DNA from: J095 sp964517605
GTDB lineage: Bacteria > Chloroflexota > Anaerolineae > 4572-78 > J111
Reading direction: 5' to 3'
DNA length: 64,000 bases
Assembly: GCA_964517605.1 (NCBI GenBank)
Contig: CAZFCE010000018.1
Location: forward strand, 1 to 64,000
A model generated the notes under the pieces. That model made no database searches. It saw only the letters and a list, made by a program, of their open reading frames with translations, and was not told the DNA's origin. This document shows positions 8,546-16,780 of the stretch, piece after piece. Position numbers and translations under genes: made by a program. The stretch's first letter is position 1, and the number at the start of each line of letters is the position of its first letter.

Positions 8546-9940
8546 ATGACCTTTCAACTCATCAAACCCAATATTACGCCGCCCCTCGATGACGACTTCA
8601 GGCCGGCGGTGCTGGCTAATCGCCATTTTCAACAGCAGGTGGCTCAATCCGGCGCGGGCACGCCGCTGATTATCGCCCTGGAACGGGCCGATGGCGTGGT
8701 GTCGCGGTACGGCACGGTTATTTACGCCGATCATCACCCCCTGGCTGCCGATAACCTGCCCTACGTGGAGCGGATTATCAAGTTTTTACTGTGGCAGCGT
8801 GGCGGTTGGAAGGTGTACATTGGCGGTTCAACGCCGGTAGCCGACCACATTAAACAGGTGTACGCGCCCACCGGCGCGCGCGCCTTTGACCATCAATTTA
8901 TGGGCCAGGTGTACGAGCAGCCTTTCACCGTGGTTGATTGCGTGCTTGACGACGTGCCGCCCGCCAACGAGGTGGGCCAGCCGTTGGGGCGGCACCTGGC
9001 GGGCTGCCGCATTGGCTTTGATTTGGGCGCGTCGGACCGCAAGGTATCGGCGGTGGTGGATGGCGAGGCCATTTTCAGCGAGGAAGTGGTGTGGCAGCCG
9101 CGCCAGCAAACCGACCCCGATTACCACTACCGCGAAATTTTGGCGGCGCTGCGCACGGCGCAATCCAAAATGCCCCGGCTGGATGCCATTGGCGGCAGCA
9201 GCGCCGGCATTTTTGTGAACAACCGCCCGATGGTGGCGTCGTTGTTCCGGGGCATCCCCGCCGAAAAGTTTGACCAGATAAAAAATATGTTTCTGCGCCT
9301 CCGCGCCGAATTTGGCGTGCCGCTGGAGGTGGTGAACGATGGCGATGTGACCGCGTTGGCCGGTTCGATGTCGCTGGAGGATAACCGGGTGTTGGGCGTG
9401 GCGCTTGGCTCCAGCCAGGCGGCGGGTTACGTGGACGAGGCCGGCCACATTACCGGCTGGCTCAACGAACTGGCCTTTGCCCCGGTGGATTATCAACCCC
9501 ACGCCCCCGCCGATGAGTGGAGCGGCGACCGGGGCGTGGGCGCGCTCTATTTTTCGCAGCAGTGCGTGTTCCGGTTGGCCCCCAAAGTTGGCCTGGAATT
9601 GCCGGCCAACGCCCCCGACGCCGACCGGCTGAAATATGTGCAGCAATTTTTAGAAGCCGGCCAGCCCGGCGCGGTAAAAATCTGGCAAACCATGGGCGTG
9701 TACCTGGGTTATGCCATTGCCCACTACGCCGAGTTTTACAATTTGCGGCACGTGCTCATTTTGGGCCGGGTTACATCGGGCGCGGGCGGCCCGCTGATTT
9801 TAGAAGGCGCGCAGCAAGTGCTGTCCGCCGAGTTTCCGGACGTGGCGGCGGGCGTAAAAATTCAACTGCCGGATGAAAAAAGCCGCCGGGTGGGGCAATC
9901 TATTGCCGCCGCCAGCCTGCCGGCAATCGGCAATCATTAA
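8546..9940 (+). CDS. ROK-fold (hexokinase-like) sugar kinase-type protein, divergent
   Basis: 464 residues, longer than ordinary ROK kinases (about 300). The first 150 residues are unlike ROK proteins. From about residue 150 the fold is the actin/hexokinase type: phosphate-1 loop RIGFDLGASDRKVSAVVDG, the sugar-site motif VVNDGDVTALAG (catalytic Asp expected here), the phosphate-2-like VLGVALGSSQAAGYVDE, and a C-terminal adenosine-type motif HVLILGRVTSGAGG. The family's usual reaction is ATP-dependent phosphorylation of a sugar. The zinc-binding CxCGxxGCxE of ROK proteins is absent. AGGAG precedes the ATG. Sitting between a ROK repressor and a deacetylase, it is the natural candidate to phosphorylate the imported amino-sugar; the substrate is inferred, not shown. 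Confidence 0.75.
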   Translation: MTFQLIKPNITPPLDDDFRPAVLANRHFQQQVAQSGAGTPLIIALERADGVVSRYGTVIYADHHPLAADNLPYVERIIKFLLWQRGGWKVYIGGSTPVADHIKQVYAPTGARAFDHQFMGQVYEQPFTVVDCVLDDVPPANEVGQPLGRHLAGCRIGFDLGASDRKVSAVVDGEAIFSEEVVWQPRQQTDPDYHYREILAALRTAQSKMPRLDAIGGSSAGIFVNNRPMVASLFRGIPAEKFDQIKNMFLRLRAEFGVPLEVVNDGDVTALAGSMSLEDNRVLGVALGSSQAAGYVDEAGHITGWLNELAFAPVDYQPHAPADEWSGDRGVGALYFSQQCVFRLAPKVGLELPANAPDADRLKYVQQFLEAGQPGAVKIWQTMGVYLGYAIAHYAEFYNLRHVLILGRVTSGAGGPLILEGAQQVLSAEFPDVAAGVKIQLPDEKSRRVGQSIAAASLPAIGNH

Positions 9941-9951
9941 AAACCGATTTA

Positions 9952-10098
9952 GCTACCTGACACTTTAATAAGAAACTGCAAATTTTTAACACGAATGACC
10001 CGAATTGGCGAATATGACGAATTTTTTAGAAATTTTTACGCAATATTCGCGTCATTCGCGTCCATTCGTGATATTCGTGTTAAAAACTGTCAGGTAGC
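9952..10098. repeat. MITE-like palindromic repeat, copy 1
   Basis: 147-bp non-coding element with an exact 11-bp terminal inverted repeat, GCTACCTGACA (9952-9962) and TGTCAGGTAGC (10088-10098). Inside are further inverted stretches built on TTTTTAACACGAAT and ATTCGTGTTAAAAA. AAACCGAT occurs on both sides (9942-9949 area and 10103-10110), a possible target duplication. A related copy is at 18604-18754. Confidence 0.7.
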
Positions 10099-10128
10099 CT
10101 GAAAACCGATCATTGATAGAGGATGATG

Positions 10129-10977
10129 ATGCAATTTAACCTGGCTACTGCCCAAATATTTATTCCCGATGGCCTGCCCACCGCCGAGGCGCTGGCTCGC
10201 ACTACCCATTTGGCCATTGGCGCTCATCAGGATGATTTGGAAATTATGGCCGCCGCCGGAATTTTAACCTGTTTTCAGCAGGCCGACCGGTGGTTTACCG
10301 GCGTGGTTGTTACCGACGGGCGCGGCTCGCCCCGCAGCGGTTTGTACGCCAACTACACCGACGACCAGATGTGGGCCGTGCGCAATAAAGAGCAGAAAAA
10401 AGCCGCCGTGGTGGGCGAATTTGCCGCCCAAATCCTGCTCGATTACCCCAGCCGCGCCGTGAAAGATGGCGCTGATAAAAACCCGGTGGCCGACCTGGCC
10501 CGGATTTTGCAGGCCACCCGGCCCGCCGTGGTGTACACCCACAACCTGGCCGACAAGCACGATACCCACGTGGGCGTGGCCCTTAAAGTGATTGAGGCCA
10601 TTCGCAGTTTGCCCGCCGCCGAGCGCCCGCAAACGCTGTACGGCTGTGAAGTGTGGCGCGATTTGGACTGGCTGGTGGATACCGACAAAGTAGCCTTTGA
10701 TTGCTCTGGCCTAGAAAGCCTGCAAATGGCGCTGGTGGGCGTGTTTGATTCGCAAGTGACCGGCGGCAAACGCTACGACCTGGCTACTATGGGGCGGCGG
10801 CGGGCGCACGCCACCTACCACGCCTCGCACCACACCGATGTGACCACCGGCCTTAATTTTGGTGTGGACCTTACGCCGCTGGTGCAAAACACCGCCCTCG
10901 ACCCGCTTGAATACATTCAAGGCTTTATTGAGCGGTTTACCCAGGATGTGCGCGATCGGTTTGGCCGGCTGCGCTAA
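10129..10977 (+). CDS. PIG-L family (LmbE-like) zinc deacetylase
   Basis: 282 residues from the third of three consecutive ATGs (10123, 10126, 10129); the last is chosen because AGAGG at 10118-10122 then lies 6 nt upstream. The metal motif AHQDDLEIMA matches the family's AHPDDE (Pro replaced by Gln), and HDTHVGVALKV matches HxxHxxxG. The family removes N-acetyl groups from GlcNAc-containing molecules (GlcNAc-PI, mycothiol and bacillithiol precursors, chitobiose). Placed in an ABC sugar operon with a ROK kinase and a GlmS-like isomerase, it may deacetylate an imported N-acetyl-hexosamine or its derivative. No signal peptide is seen, so it acts in the cytoplasm. Confidence 0.88.
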   Translation: MQFNLATAQIFIPDGLPTAEALARTTHLAIGAHQDDLEIMAAAGILTCFQQADRWFTGVVVTDGRGSPRSGLYANYTDDQMWAVRNKEQKKAAVVGEFAAQILLDYPSRAVKDGADKNPVADLARILQATRPAVVYTHNLADKHDTHVGVALKVIEAIRSLPAAERPQTLYGCEVWRDLDWLVDTDKVAFDCSGLESLQMALVGVFDSQVTGGKRYDLATMGRRRAHATYHASHHTDVTTGLNFGVDLTPLVQNTALDPLEYIQGFIERFTQDVRDRFGRLR

Positions 10978-11033
10978 TCCCGGAGAAAAATCACCCTGAT
11001 TGCTTACCCCCAACTTTTCACTTTATAAAAATT

Positions 11034-11053
11034 AAGGAGGGTGCATGAACTAA
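11034..11053 (+). other. Strong Shine-Dalgarno followed by a two-codon open frame (ATG AAC TAA)
   Basis: AAGGAGG (11034-11040) stands 4 nt before ATG 11045, which reads Met-Asn-stop. It lies about 60 nt upstream of the binding-protein gene, whose own site is AAGGAGG at 11096-11102. It may be a minimal leader frame, a ribosome-standby site or a relic of an older gene start. Confidence 0.4.
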
Positions 11054-11112
11054 GCTGAAGGCGCATCACCGATAAAAACAATGGTTGTTTAATTCAAGGA
11101 GGAAGACATCTG

Positions 11113-13815
11113 ATGTTGAAGAAACTGTCCATTTTATTTGTTGTAATTCTGGCTCTGGTGGTAACGGCCTGCGCGCCGGAAAAACCGGCTGAAAAACCCA
11201 AAGAGGCGGCGGCCAAAGCGACCGAAGCTCCCAAAGAAGCTCCTAAAGCCGAAGAAGCCAAGCCCACCGAAGCGGCCAAAGAAGAAGCCAAGGCCGAAGA
11301 ACCGACTAAAGAAGCGGCCAAAGAAGAGGCCAAAACCGAACAACCGGCGGCTTCGGGCGAGCAAGTAACGCTCACCATTGAAAGCTGGCGGAATGACGAC
11401 CTGAAAATCTGGGAAGACACCATCATTCCAGCGTTTAACAAACATTACCCGGACATCAAAGTGGTGTTCTCACCGAGTGCGCCGGCGGAATACAACGCGG
11501 CGTTGAATGCCAAGCTGGAAGGCGGCACGGCGGGCGACCTGATTACCTGCCGGCCGTTTGATGCCTCGCTGGCGCTGTTTGACAAAGGCTACCTGGCGGC
11601 GTTGAATGACCTGCCGGGGATGGAGAATTTTGGCGACGTGGCCAAGAGTGCGTGGATTACGGATGACGGCAAGAACGTGTTCTGCGTGCCGATGGCATCG
11701 GTTATCCACGGCTTTTTGTACAACAAAGCCATCTTCAAAGAACTGGGGTTGACCGAACCGAAGACGGAAACCGAGTTCTACGCGCTGCTGGACAAGATCA
11801 AAGCGGATGGCAAGTACACGCCGCTGGATATGGGGACGGCAGACCAGTGGGAAGCGGCAACGATGGGGTTCCAGAACATTGGGCCGAACTACTGGAAGGG
11901 TGAAAAGGGTCGGTTGGGGTTGATTGCCGGCACCGAGAAGTTCACCGACCCGCAGTATGTGGGGGTGTGGGATGCGCTGGCGAAGTGGGGGCCATATTTG
12001 GCCAAAGGTTACGAAGCGCAGACCTATCCGGACAGCCAAAACCTGTTCTCGTTGGGGCGGGCGGCCATTTACCCGGCGGGGAGTTGGGACATTGCGTTGT
12101 TCAAGCAACAGGCGGAGTTTGAGTTGGGGGCGTTCAAGCCGCCGCTACCGGAAGGTGCGGACAAGTGCTACATCAGCGACCACACCGACATCGCTCTGGG
12201 CATGAATGCCAAAACCAAAAACCCGGACGCCGCCAAAAAATTCCTGGAATGGATGACGACGCCGGAGTTTGCGGCGTTGTACGCGAATGCGTTGCCCGGT
12301 TTCTTCCCGTTGTCGAAGAGCGAGGTGAAGTTATCCGACCCGGTGGCGCAGCAATTTGTGGATTGGCGAAAAGAATGCGAATCGACCATTCGCAACAGCT
12401 ACCAGATTCTATCGCGGGGCGAACCGAACCTGGAGAACGAATTGTGGCGGGTGAGCGCCCAGGTTATCAACGGCGCGCTCAAACCGGCTGATGCGGCCAA
12501 AGAAATCCAAACCGGCCTCGAAAAATGGTACAAACCCGGCCAGGCTGCGGCTCAACCGGCTACTGAAAAGCCCAAAGAAGAAGCCAAAGCTGAACAACCA
12601 AAAGCCGAAGAACCCAAAACCGATATCTCCGCCAAACTCACCATTGAAAGCTGGCGGAATGACGACCTGAAAATCTGGCAAGACACCATCATTCCGGCGT
12701 TCAATAAGCACTATCCCAATGTAGAAGTAACATTCTCACCGAGTGCGCCGGCAGAATACAACGCGGCGTTGAATGCCAAGCTGGAAGGCGGCACGGCGGG
12801 CGACCTGATTACCTGCCGGCCGTTTGATGCCTCGCTGGCGCTGTTTGACAAAGGCTACCTGGCGGCGTTGAATGACCTGCCGGGGATGGAGAATTTTGGC
12901 GACGTGGCCAAGAGTGCGTGGATTACGGATGACGGCAAGAACGTGTTCTGCGTGCCGATGGCATCGGTTATCCACGGCTTTTTGTACAACAAAGCCATCT
13001 TCAAAGAACTGGGGTTGACCGAACCGAAGACGGAAACCGAGTTCTACGCGCTGCTGGACAAGATCAAAGCGGATGGCAAGTACACGCCGCTGGATATGGG
13101 GACGGCAGACCAGTGGGAAGCGGCAACGATGGGGTTCCAGAACATTGGGCCGAACTACTGGAAGGGTGAAAAGGGTCGGTTGGGGTTGATTGCCGGCACC
13201 GAGAAGTTCACCGACCCGCAGTATGTGGGGGTGTGGGATGCGCTGGCGAAGTGGGGGCCATATTTGGCCAAAGGTTACGAAGCGCAGACCTATCCGGACA
13301 GCCAAAACCTGTTCTCGTTGGGGCGGGCGGCCATTTACCCGGCGGGGAGTTGGGACATTGCGTTGTTCAAGCAACAGGCGGAGTTTGAGTTGGGGGCGTT
13401 CAAGCCGCCGCTACCGGAAGGTGCGGACAAGTGCTACATCAGCGACCACACCGACATCGCTCTGGGCATGAATGCCAAAACCAAAAACCCGGACGCCGCC
13501 AAAAAATTCCTGGAATGGATGACGACGCCGGAGTTTGCGGCGTTGTACGCGAATGCGTTGCCCGGTTTCTTCCCGTTGTCGAAGAGCGAGGTGAAGTTAT
13601 CCGACCCGGTGGCGCAGCAATTTGTGGATTGGCGAAAAGAATGCGAATCGACCATTCGCAACAGCTACCAGATTCTATCGCGGGGCGAACCGAACCTGGA
13701 GAACGAATTGTGGCGGGTGAGCGCCCAGGTTATCAACGGCGCGCTCAAACCGGCTGATGCGGCCAAAGAAATCCAAACCGGCCTCGAAAAATGGTACAAA
13801 CCCAAACAAAAGTAA
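11113..13815 (+). CDS. ABC sugar-binding lipoprotein with two tandem, near-identical binding domains
   Basis: 900 residues, about twice the usual length of family 1 extracellular solute-binding proteins. It starts with a lipoprotein signal peptide (KKLSILFVVILALVVTAC, lipid attachment at Cys20) and an Ala/Lys/Glu/Pro-rich tether. Domain 1 starts near residue 88 (LTIESWRNDDLK) and domain 2 near residue 510 with the same motif. The repeat period is exactly 422 codons (1266 nt). A second Lys/Glu/Pro-rich linker joins the domains. From 11488 to 12537 the DNA is identical to 12754-13803; only the first about 110 nt of each domain and the ends differ. Both domains keep the same ligand-facing residues (DLITCRPFDAS, SWDIALFK, DHTDIALGMN), so both should bind the same sugar. 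Only the first carries the anchor. The permease genes follow directly. Confidence 0.93.
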   Translation: MLKKLSILFVVILALVVTACAPEKPAEKPKEAAAKATEAPKEAPKAEEAKPTEAAKEEAKAEEPTKEAAKEEAKTEQPAASGEQVTLTIESWRNDDLKIWEDTIIPAFNKHYPDIKVVFSPSAPAEYNAALNAKLEGGTAGDLITCRPFDASLALFDKGYLAALNDLPGMENFGDVAKSAWITDDGKNVFCVPMASVIHGFLYNKAIFKELGLTEPKTETEFYALLDKIKADGKYTPLDMGTADQWEAATMGFQNIGPNYWKGEKGRLGLIAGTEKFTDPQYVGVWDALAKWGPYLAKGYEAQTYPDSQNLFSLGRAAIYPAGSWDIALFKQQAEFELGAFKPPLPEGADKCYISDHTDIALGMNAKTKNPDAAKKFLEWMTTPEFAALYANALPGFFPLSKSEVKLSDPVAQQFVDWRKECESTIRNSYQILSRGEPNLENELWRVSAQVINGALKPADAAKEIQTGLEKWYKPGQAAAQPATEKPKEEAKAEQPKAEEPKTDISAKLTIESWRNDDLKIWQDTIIPAFNKHYPNVEVTFSPSAPAEYNAALNAKLEGGTAGDLITCRPFDASLALFDKGYLAALNDLPGMENFGDVAKSAWITDDGKNVFCVPMASVIHGFLYNKAIFKELGLTEPKTETEFYALLDKIKADGKYTPLDMGTADQWEAATMGFQNIGPNYWKGEKGRLGLIAGTEKFTDPQYVGVWDALAKWGPYLAKGYEAQTYPDSQNLFSLGRAAIYPAGSWDIALFKQQAEFELGAFKPPLPEGADKCYISDHTDIALGMNAKTKNPDAAKKFLEWMTTPEFAALYANALPGFFPLSKSEVKLSDPVAQQFVDWRKECESTIRNSYQILSRGEPNLENELWRVSAQVINGALKPADAAKEIQTGLEKWYKPKQK

Positions 13816-13835
13816 TTTAGAATAAACCGTATTTT

Positions 13836-13870
13836 GGCCCGCCGTTCCCGTTAACCGGGAACGGCGGGCC
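13836..13870 (+). promoter_or_regulatory. Perfect 15-bp intercistronic stem-loop between binding protein and permease genes
   Basis: GGCCCGCCGTTCCCG (13836-13850), loop TTAAC, CGGGAACGGCGGGCC (13856-13870), with no U-tract after it. Stem-loops in this position in sugar ABC operons (for example after malE) protect the upstream mRNA, or partly stop transcription, so that the binding protein outnumbers the permeases. The function here is inferred. Confidence 0.75.
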
Positions 13871-13884
13871 GGTAGTGAGGGGTT

Positions 13885-14817
13885 ATGCACACACCAACCA
13901 AAAAACGCAAGGCGTTTCCTACCCATATTGTGGTATTTATGGTGCCGGCCACGCTCATTTATACCCTGTTCATGATTTACCCGCTGCTCGATTCGCTCCG
14001 GTTGAGCATGTTTGCGCCCAACCAGCAAAATACCGAGGTGTTTGTGGGGTTTCAAAATTACGTTACCCTGCTCACCAACGAACTCTGGTCGGTGCGGTTT
14101 TGGGGCGCGTTGCGCAACAATGCGATTTTCTTTTTAGTCCACATGTGTGTGCAAAACCCGGTGGGGCTGTTACTGGCGGCTTTGCTCAGCCGGCGGCAAG
14201 TGCCGGGCAGCGCCACGTATCGCACCCTGTTGTTTATGCCCACCATGCTGTCGGTGGTGATTATTGGGTTTATCTGGCAGCTTATCCTCAGCCCGTTGTG
14301 GGGCGTAACCGAAGGCATGCTGCGGCTGGTGGGCCAGGCTGATTTGTTCAAACCCTGGCTGGGGCTGGAAAGCTCGGCGTTGATTACCCTGTCGCTGATT
14401 TCGGTGTGGCAATTTATCGGCATCCCGATGATGCTGTTTTACGCCGCCATGCTGGGTATCCCCGATGAACTGATTGAGGCCGCCTTTGTTGATGGTGCTA
14501 ACAACTGGACGGTCTTTTGGAAGATAAAATTCCCGCTGATTTTGCCCACCGTTGGCATTGTGACCATCCTTACTTACGTGGGCAACTTTAACGCCTTTGA
14601 TCTGATTTATACCACTCAAAACGCGCTGGCCGGCCCCAACTTCTCCACCGATATTCTGGGCACCTTCTTTTACCGCACCTTTTTTGGGTTTCAGTTGCAA
14701 CTGGGCAACCCCACCATGGGCGCGACCATCGCCGCCATGATGTTTTTGATTATTTTGCTGGGGGTGCTGGCCTACCTGTACGGCTGGCAGCGCCGCATTA
14801 CCACTTACGAAATTTAG
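13885..14817 (+). CDS. ABC sugar transporter permease, MalF/UgpA type
   Basis: 310 residues with six predicted membrane helices. The EAA loop that docks the ATPase is clear: EAAFVDGANNWTVFWKIKFP, near residue 200. ATG 13885 has GTGAGGGG upstream. It pairs with the next permease gene, 8 nt downstream. The system imports the ligand of the duplicated binding protein. No ATPase gene is found in the locus, so the pair probably shares a general MsmK/UgpC-like ATPase coded elsewhere. Confidence 0.95.
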   Translation: MHTPTKKRKAFPTHIVVFMVPATLIYTLFMIYPLLDSLRLSMFAPNQQNTEVFVGFQNYVTLLTNELWSVRFWGALRNNAIFFLVHMCVQNPVGLLLAALLSRRQVPGSATYRTLLFMPTMLSVVIIGFIWQLILSPLWGVTEGMLRLVGQADLFKPWLGLESSALITLSLISVWQFIGIPMMLFYAAMLGIPDELIEAAFVDGANNWTVFWKIKFPLILPTVGIVTILTYVGNFNAFDLIYTTQNALAGPNFSTDILGTFFYRTFFGFQLQLGNPTMGATIAAMMFLIILLGVLAYLYGWQRRITTYEI

Positions 14818-14825
14818 AGGGCGCT

Positions 14826-15668
14826 ATGCAGAAAAAATTTGGGTTTTGGCCGTTCAATGAAGCGTTAATTCCACAGGTAATCCTGTTTGGCTACACCCTG
14901 GTGGCCCTGTTTCCCATTGTGCTGGTAATTATGAACTCACTGAAAACCCGCAAGGCCATCTTCAAAGCGCCGTTGCTGCCGCCGCTGCCCAGCACCTTTA
15001 GTTTAGAAGGTTACTACACCGTTTTTGAGCGTTCCAGCTTTCAATATTACTTTTTAAATAGCCTGATTATCACGCTGGTTTCGCTGCTGTTAATTTTATT
15101 AACCGGCGCAATGGCCGCCTACGCTCTGTCGGAATACCAGTTTCCGGGCAACACGTTGCTGGGGTTGTACCTGTCCATTGGCATTATGATCCCCATCCGG
15201 CTGGGCACGGTGAGTATTTTGCGGCTGGTGGTGGCTATGAATTTAATTGATACCTTAACCGCGCTCATTTTGGTGTACACCGCGCAAGGCTTGCCGCTTA
15301 CCATTTTTGTGTTACAGCAATTTATGCGGCAGGTTCCCCGCGAACTCAAAGAGGCGGCCCGTATTGATGGGGCCAGCGAATACCGTATTTTTGGCATGAT
15401 TTTGCCGCTGGTGCGTCCGGCGGTCGCCACCGTGGCCGTTTTTGTGATGATTCCCATCTGGAATGATTTATGGTTTCCACTGATTTTGGCCCCCGGTGAG
15501 CGCACCAAAACCGTTACCTACGGGGCGCAGCAATTTTTGGGCCAATTTGTCAGCGATTGGAACGCCGTGCTGGCTTCGCTCAGTCTGGCCATGATTCCCA
15601 TCCTCATCCTGTATATTATCTTCTCCCGCCAGCTTATCCGGGGCATTACCGCCGGCGCAGTCAAATAA
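14826..15668 (+). CDS. ABC sugar transporter permease, MalG/UgpE type
   Basis: 280 residues, about six membrane helices. The EAA loop EAARIDGASEYRIFGMILP lies at about residues 178-196, typical of the second permease of carbohydrate-uptake family 1 systems. The short C-terminus (RGITAGAVK) is the usual MalG-type ending. It starts 8 nt after the first permease gene, with GAGGGCGCT before the ATG, so the two are translated from one message and form a heterodimeric channel. Confidence 0.95.
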   Translation: MQKKFGFWPFNEALIPQVILFGYTLVALFPIVLVIMNSLKTRKAIFKAPLLPPLPSTFSLEGYYTVFERSSFQYYFLNSLIITLVSLLLILLTGAMAAYALSEYQFPGNTLLGLYLSIGIMIPIRLGTVSILRLVVAMNLIDTLTALILVYTAQGLPLTIFVLQQFMRQVPRELKEAARIDGASEYRIFGMILPLVRPAVATVAVFVMIPIWNDLWFPLILAPGERTKTVTYGAQQFLGQFVSDWNAVLASLSLAMIPILILYIIFSRQLIRGITAGAVK

Positions 15669-15757
15669 ACTACGAACTACGAACTACGAACTACAAGTGA
15701 CGGACTTCGTAACTCGTAACTCGTAGCTCGTCACTCGTCGTTCGTCACTCGTCACTA
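15668..15757. repeat. Heptanucleotide tandem repeats in inverted halves
   Basis: The left half is CTACGAA repeated three times plus a partial unit; the right half is degenerate heptamers (TTCGTAA, CTCGTAA, CTCGTAG, CTCGTCA and similar). The halves are roughly complementary and can fold into a long hairpin. The element lies between the second permease gene and the first oxidoreductase gene and stops just before the AAAGGAGG site. Confidence 0.7.
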
Positions 15758-15772
15758 GCAAAGGAGGCTCCT

Positions 15773-16780
15773 ATGAAAATTGGTATTGTCGGAACCGGCT
15801 TTATGGGCCAAACCCACGCCGCCGGTTGGGCCGCCACTCCCGCCACCCTCGTCGGGGTAACGGATACCCTGCCGGAAAGCGCCCAGCGTTTGGCCGGCCA
15901 GTACCACACCCAGGTTTACCCCAGTTTTGAGGCGCTGCTGGCCGATGTGGATGTGGTTGATTTGTGCACACCCACCCACCTGCATCACCCGCAGGTGTTG
16001 CAAGCCACCGCTGCCGGCAAGCACATCATCTGTGAAAAACCGCTGGCCCGCACCGTGGCCGCCGCTCAGGAAATGATTGCCGCCTGCAACCGGGCCGGGG
16101 TAAAACTGTTTGTGGCCCACGTGGTGCGCTTTTTCCCGGAATACGCCCAGGCCCAGGCCGCCGTTGCTCGCGGCGAGATTGGCCAGCCGGCGGTTATCCG
16201 GCTAACCCGTGGCACGTTTCGGCCTAAAAAACCGGTGGATAACTGGTTCACCGATTTTGAAAAATCCGGCGGCATGCTGCTTGATCTGATGATTCACGAT
16301 TTTGATTACGCCCGCTGGCTGGCCGGCGAAGTTGAAACCGTGTTTGCCAAAAATATTACCAGCGCCCGCCCCGCCGTTCCGGTTGACCACGGGCTGGCCA
16401 TTCTCAAGCACCGCAACGGGGCCATTTCGCACATCGAAGGCTCGTGGGCCTACCCACCGCCGCTGTTCCGCACCCGGCTGGAGGTGGCCGGCTCCGATGG
16501 CTGGCTGGAATACAGCTCCGATAAAAACGCCGCCATTGGCCTGCACCTGCACCAGCAAACCACCGCCGCGCCCGATGTGCCGCTGCCCGGCAGCCCGCTC
16601 AACGAAAGCCCGTACACCACCGAAATGAAAGCATTTTACGCCGCGTTGGCCCACGGCGCGGCGGTGCCCATCACCGCGGTTGATGGGCTGGCCGCGCTGC
16701 AAATTGCGCTGGCCGCCCTCGAATCGGCCCAAACCGGCCAGCCGGTTACGCTGCAAACTTTGCCGGAGGTAGCCCAATGA
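15773..16780 (+). CDS. Gfo/Idh/MocA family NAD(P)-dependent sugar oxidoreductase
   Basis: 335 residues. An N-terminal Rossmann fold with IGIVGTGFMGQTHAAG (GxGxxG) binds NAD(P). The family motif CEKPLART contains the catalytic-region Lys-Pro. The C-terminal alpha/beta substrate domain includes MLLDLMIHDFDYARWL, whose Asp/His fit the conserved D-x-x-x-H. These enzymes oxidise or reduce a hydroxyl on sugars or inositols. AAAGGAGG lies 5 nt before the ATG. Its stop codon overlaps the start of the next gene by ATGA, a sign of coupled translation. Confidence 0.92.
   Translation: MKIGIVGTGFMGQTHAAGWAATPATLVGVTDTLPESAQRLAGQYHTQVYPSFEALLADVDVVDLCTPTHLHHPQVLQATAAGKHIICEKPLARTVAAAQEMIAACNRAGVKLFVAHVVRFFPEYAQAQAAVARGEIGQPAVIRLTRGTFRPKKPVDNWFTDFEKSGGMLLDLMIHDFDYARWLAGEVETVFAKNITSARPAVPVDHGLAILKHRNGAISHIEGSWAYPPPLFRTRLEVAGSDGWLEYSSDKNAAIGLHLHQQTTAAPDVPLPGSPLNESPYTTEMKAFYAALAHGAAVPITAVDGLAALQIALAALESAQTGQPVTLQTLPEVAQ

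Noticed and set aside
11113..13815. Two separate binding-protein genes, or a frameshift between them
   Set aside because: The frame is continuous through the linker with no stop codon, start codon or ribosome site before the second domain, which also lacks a signal peptide.
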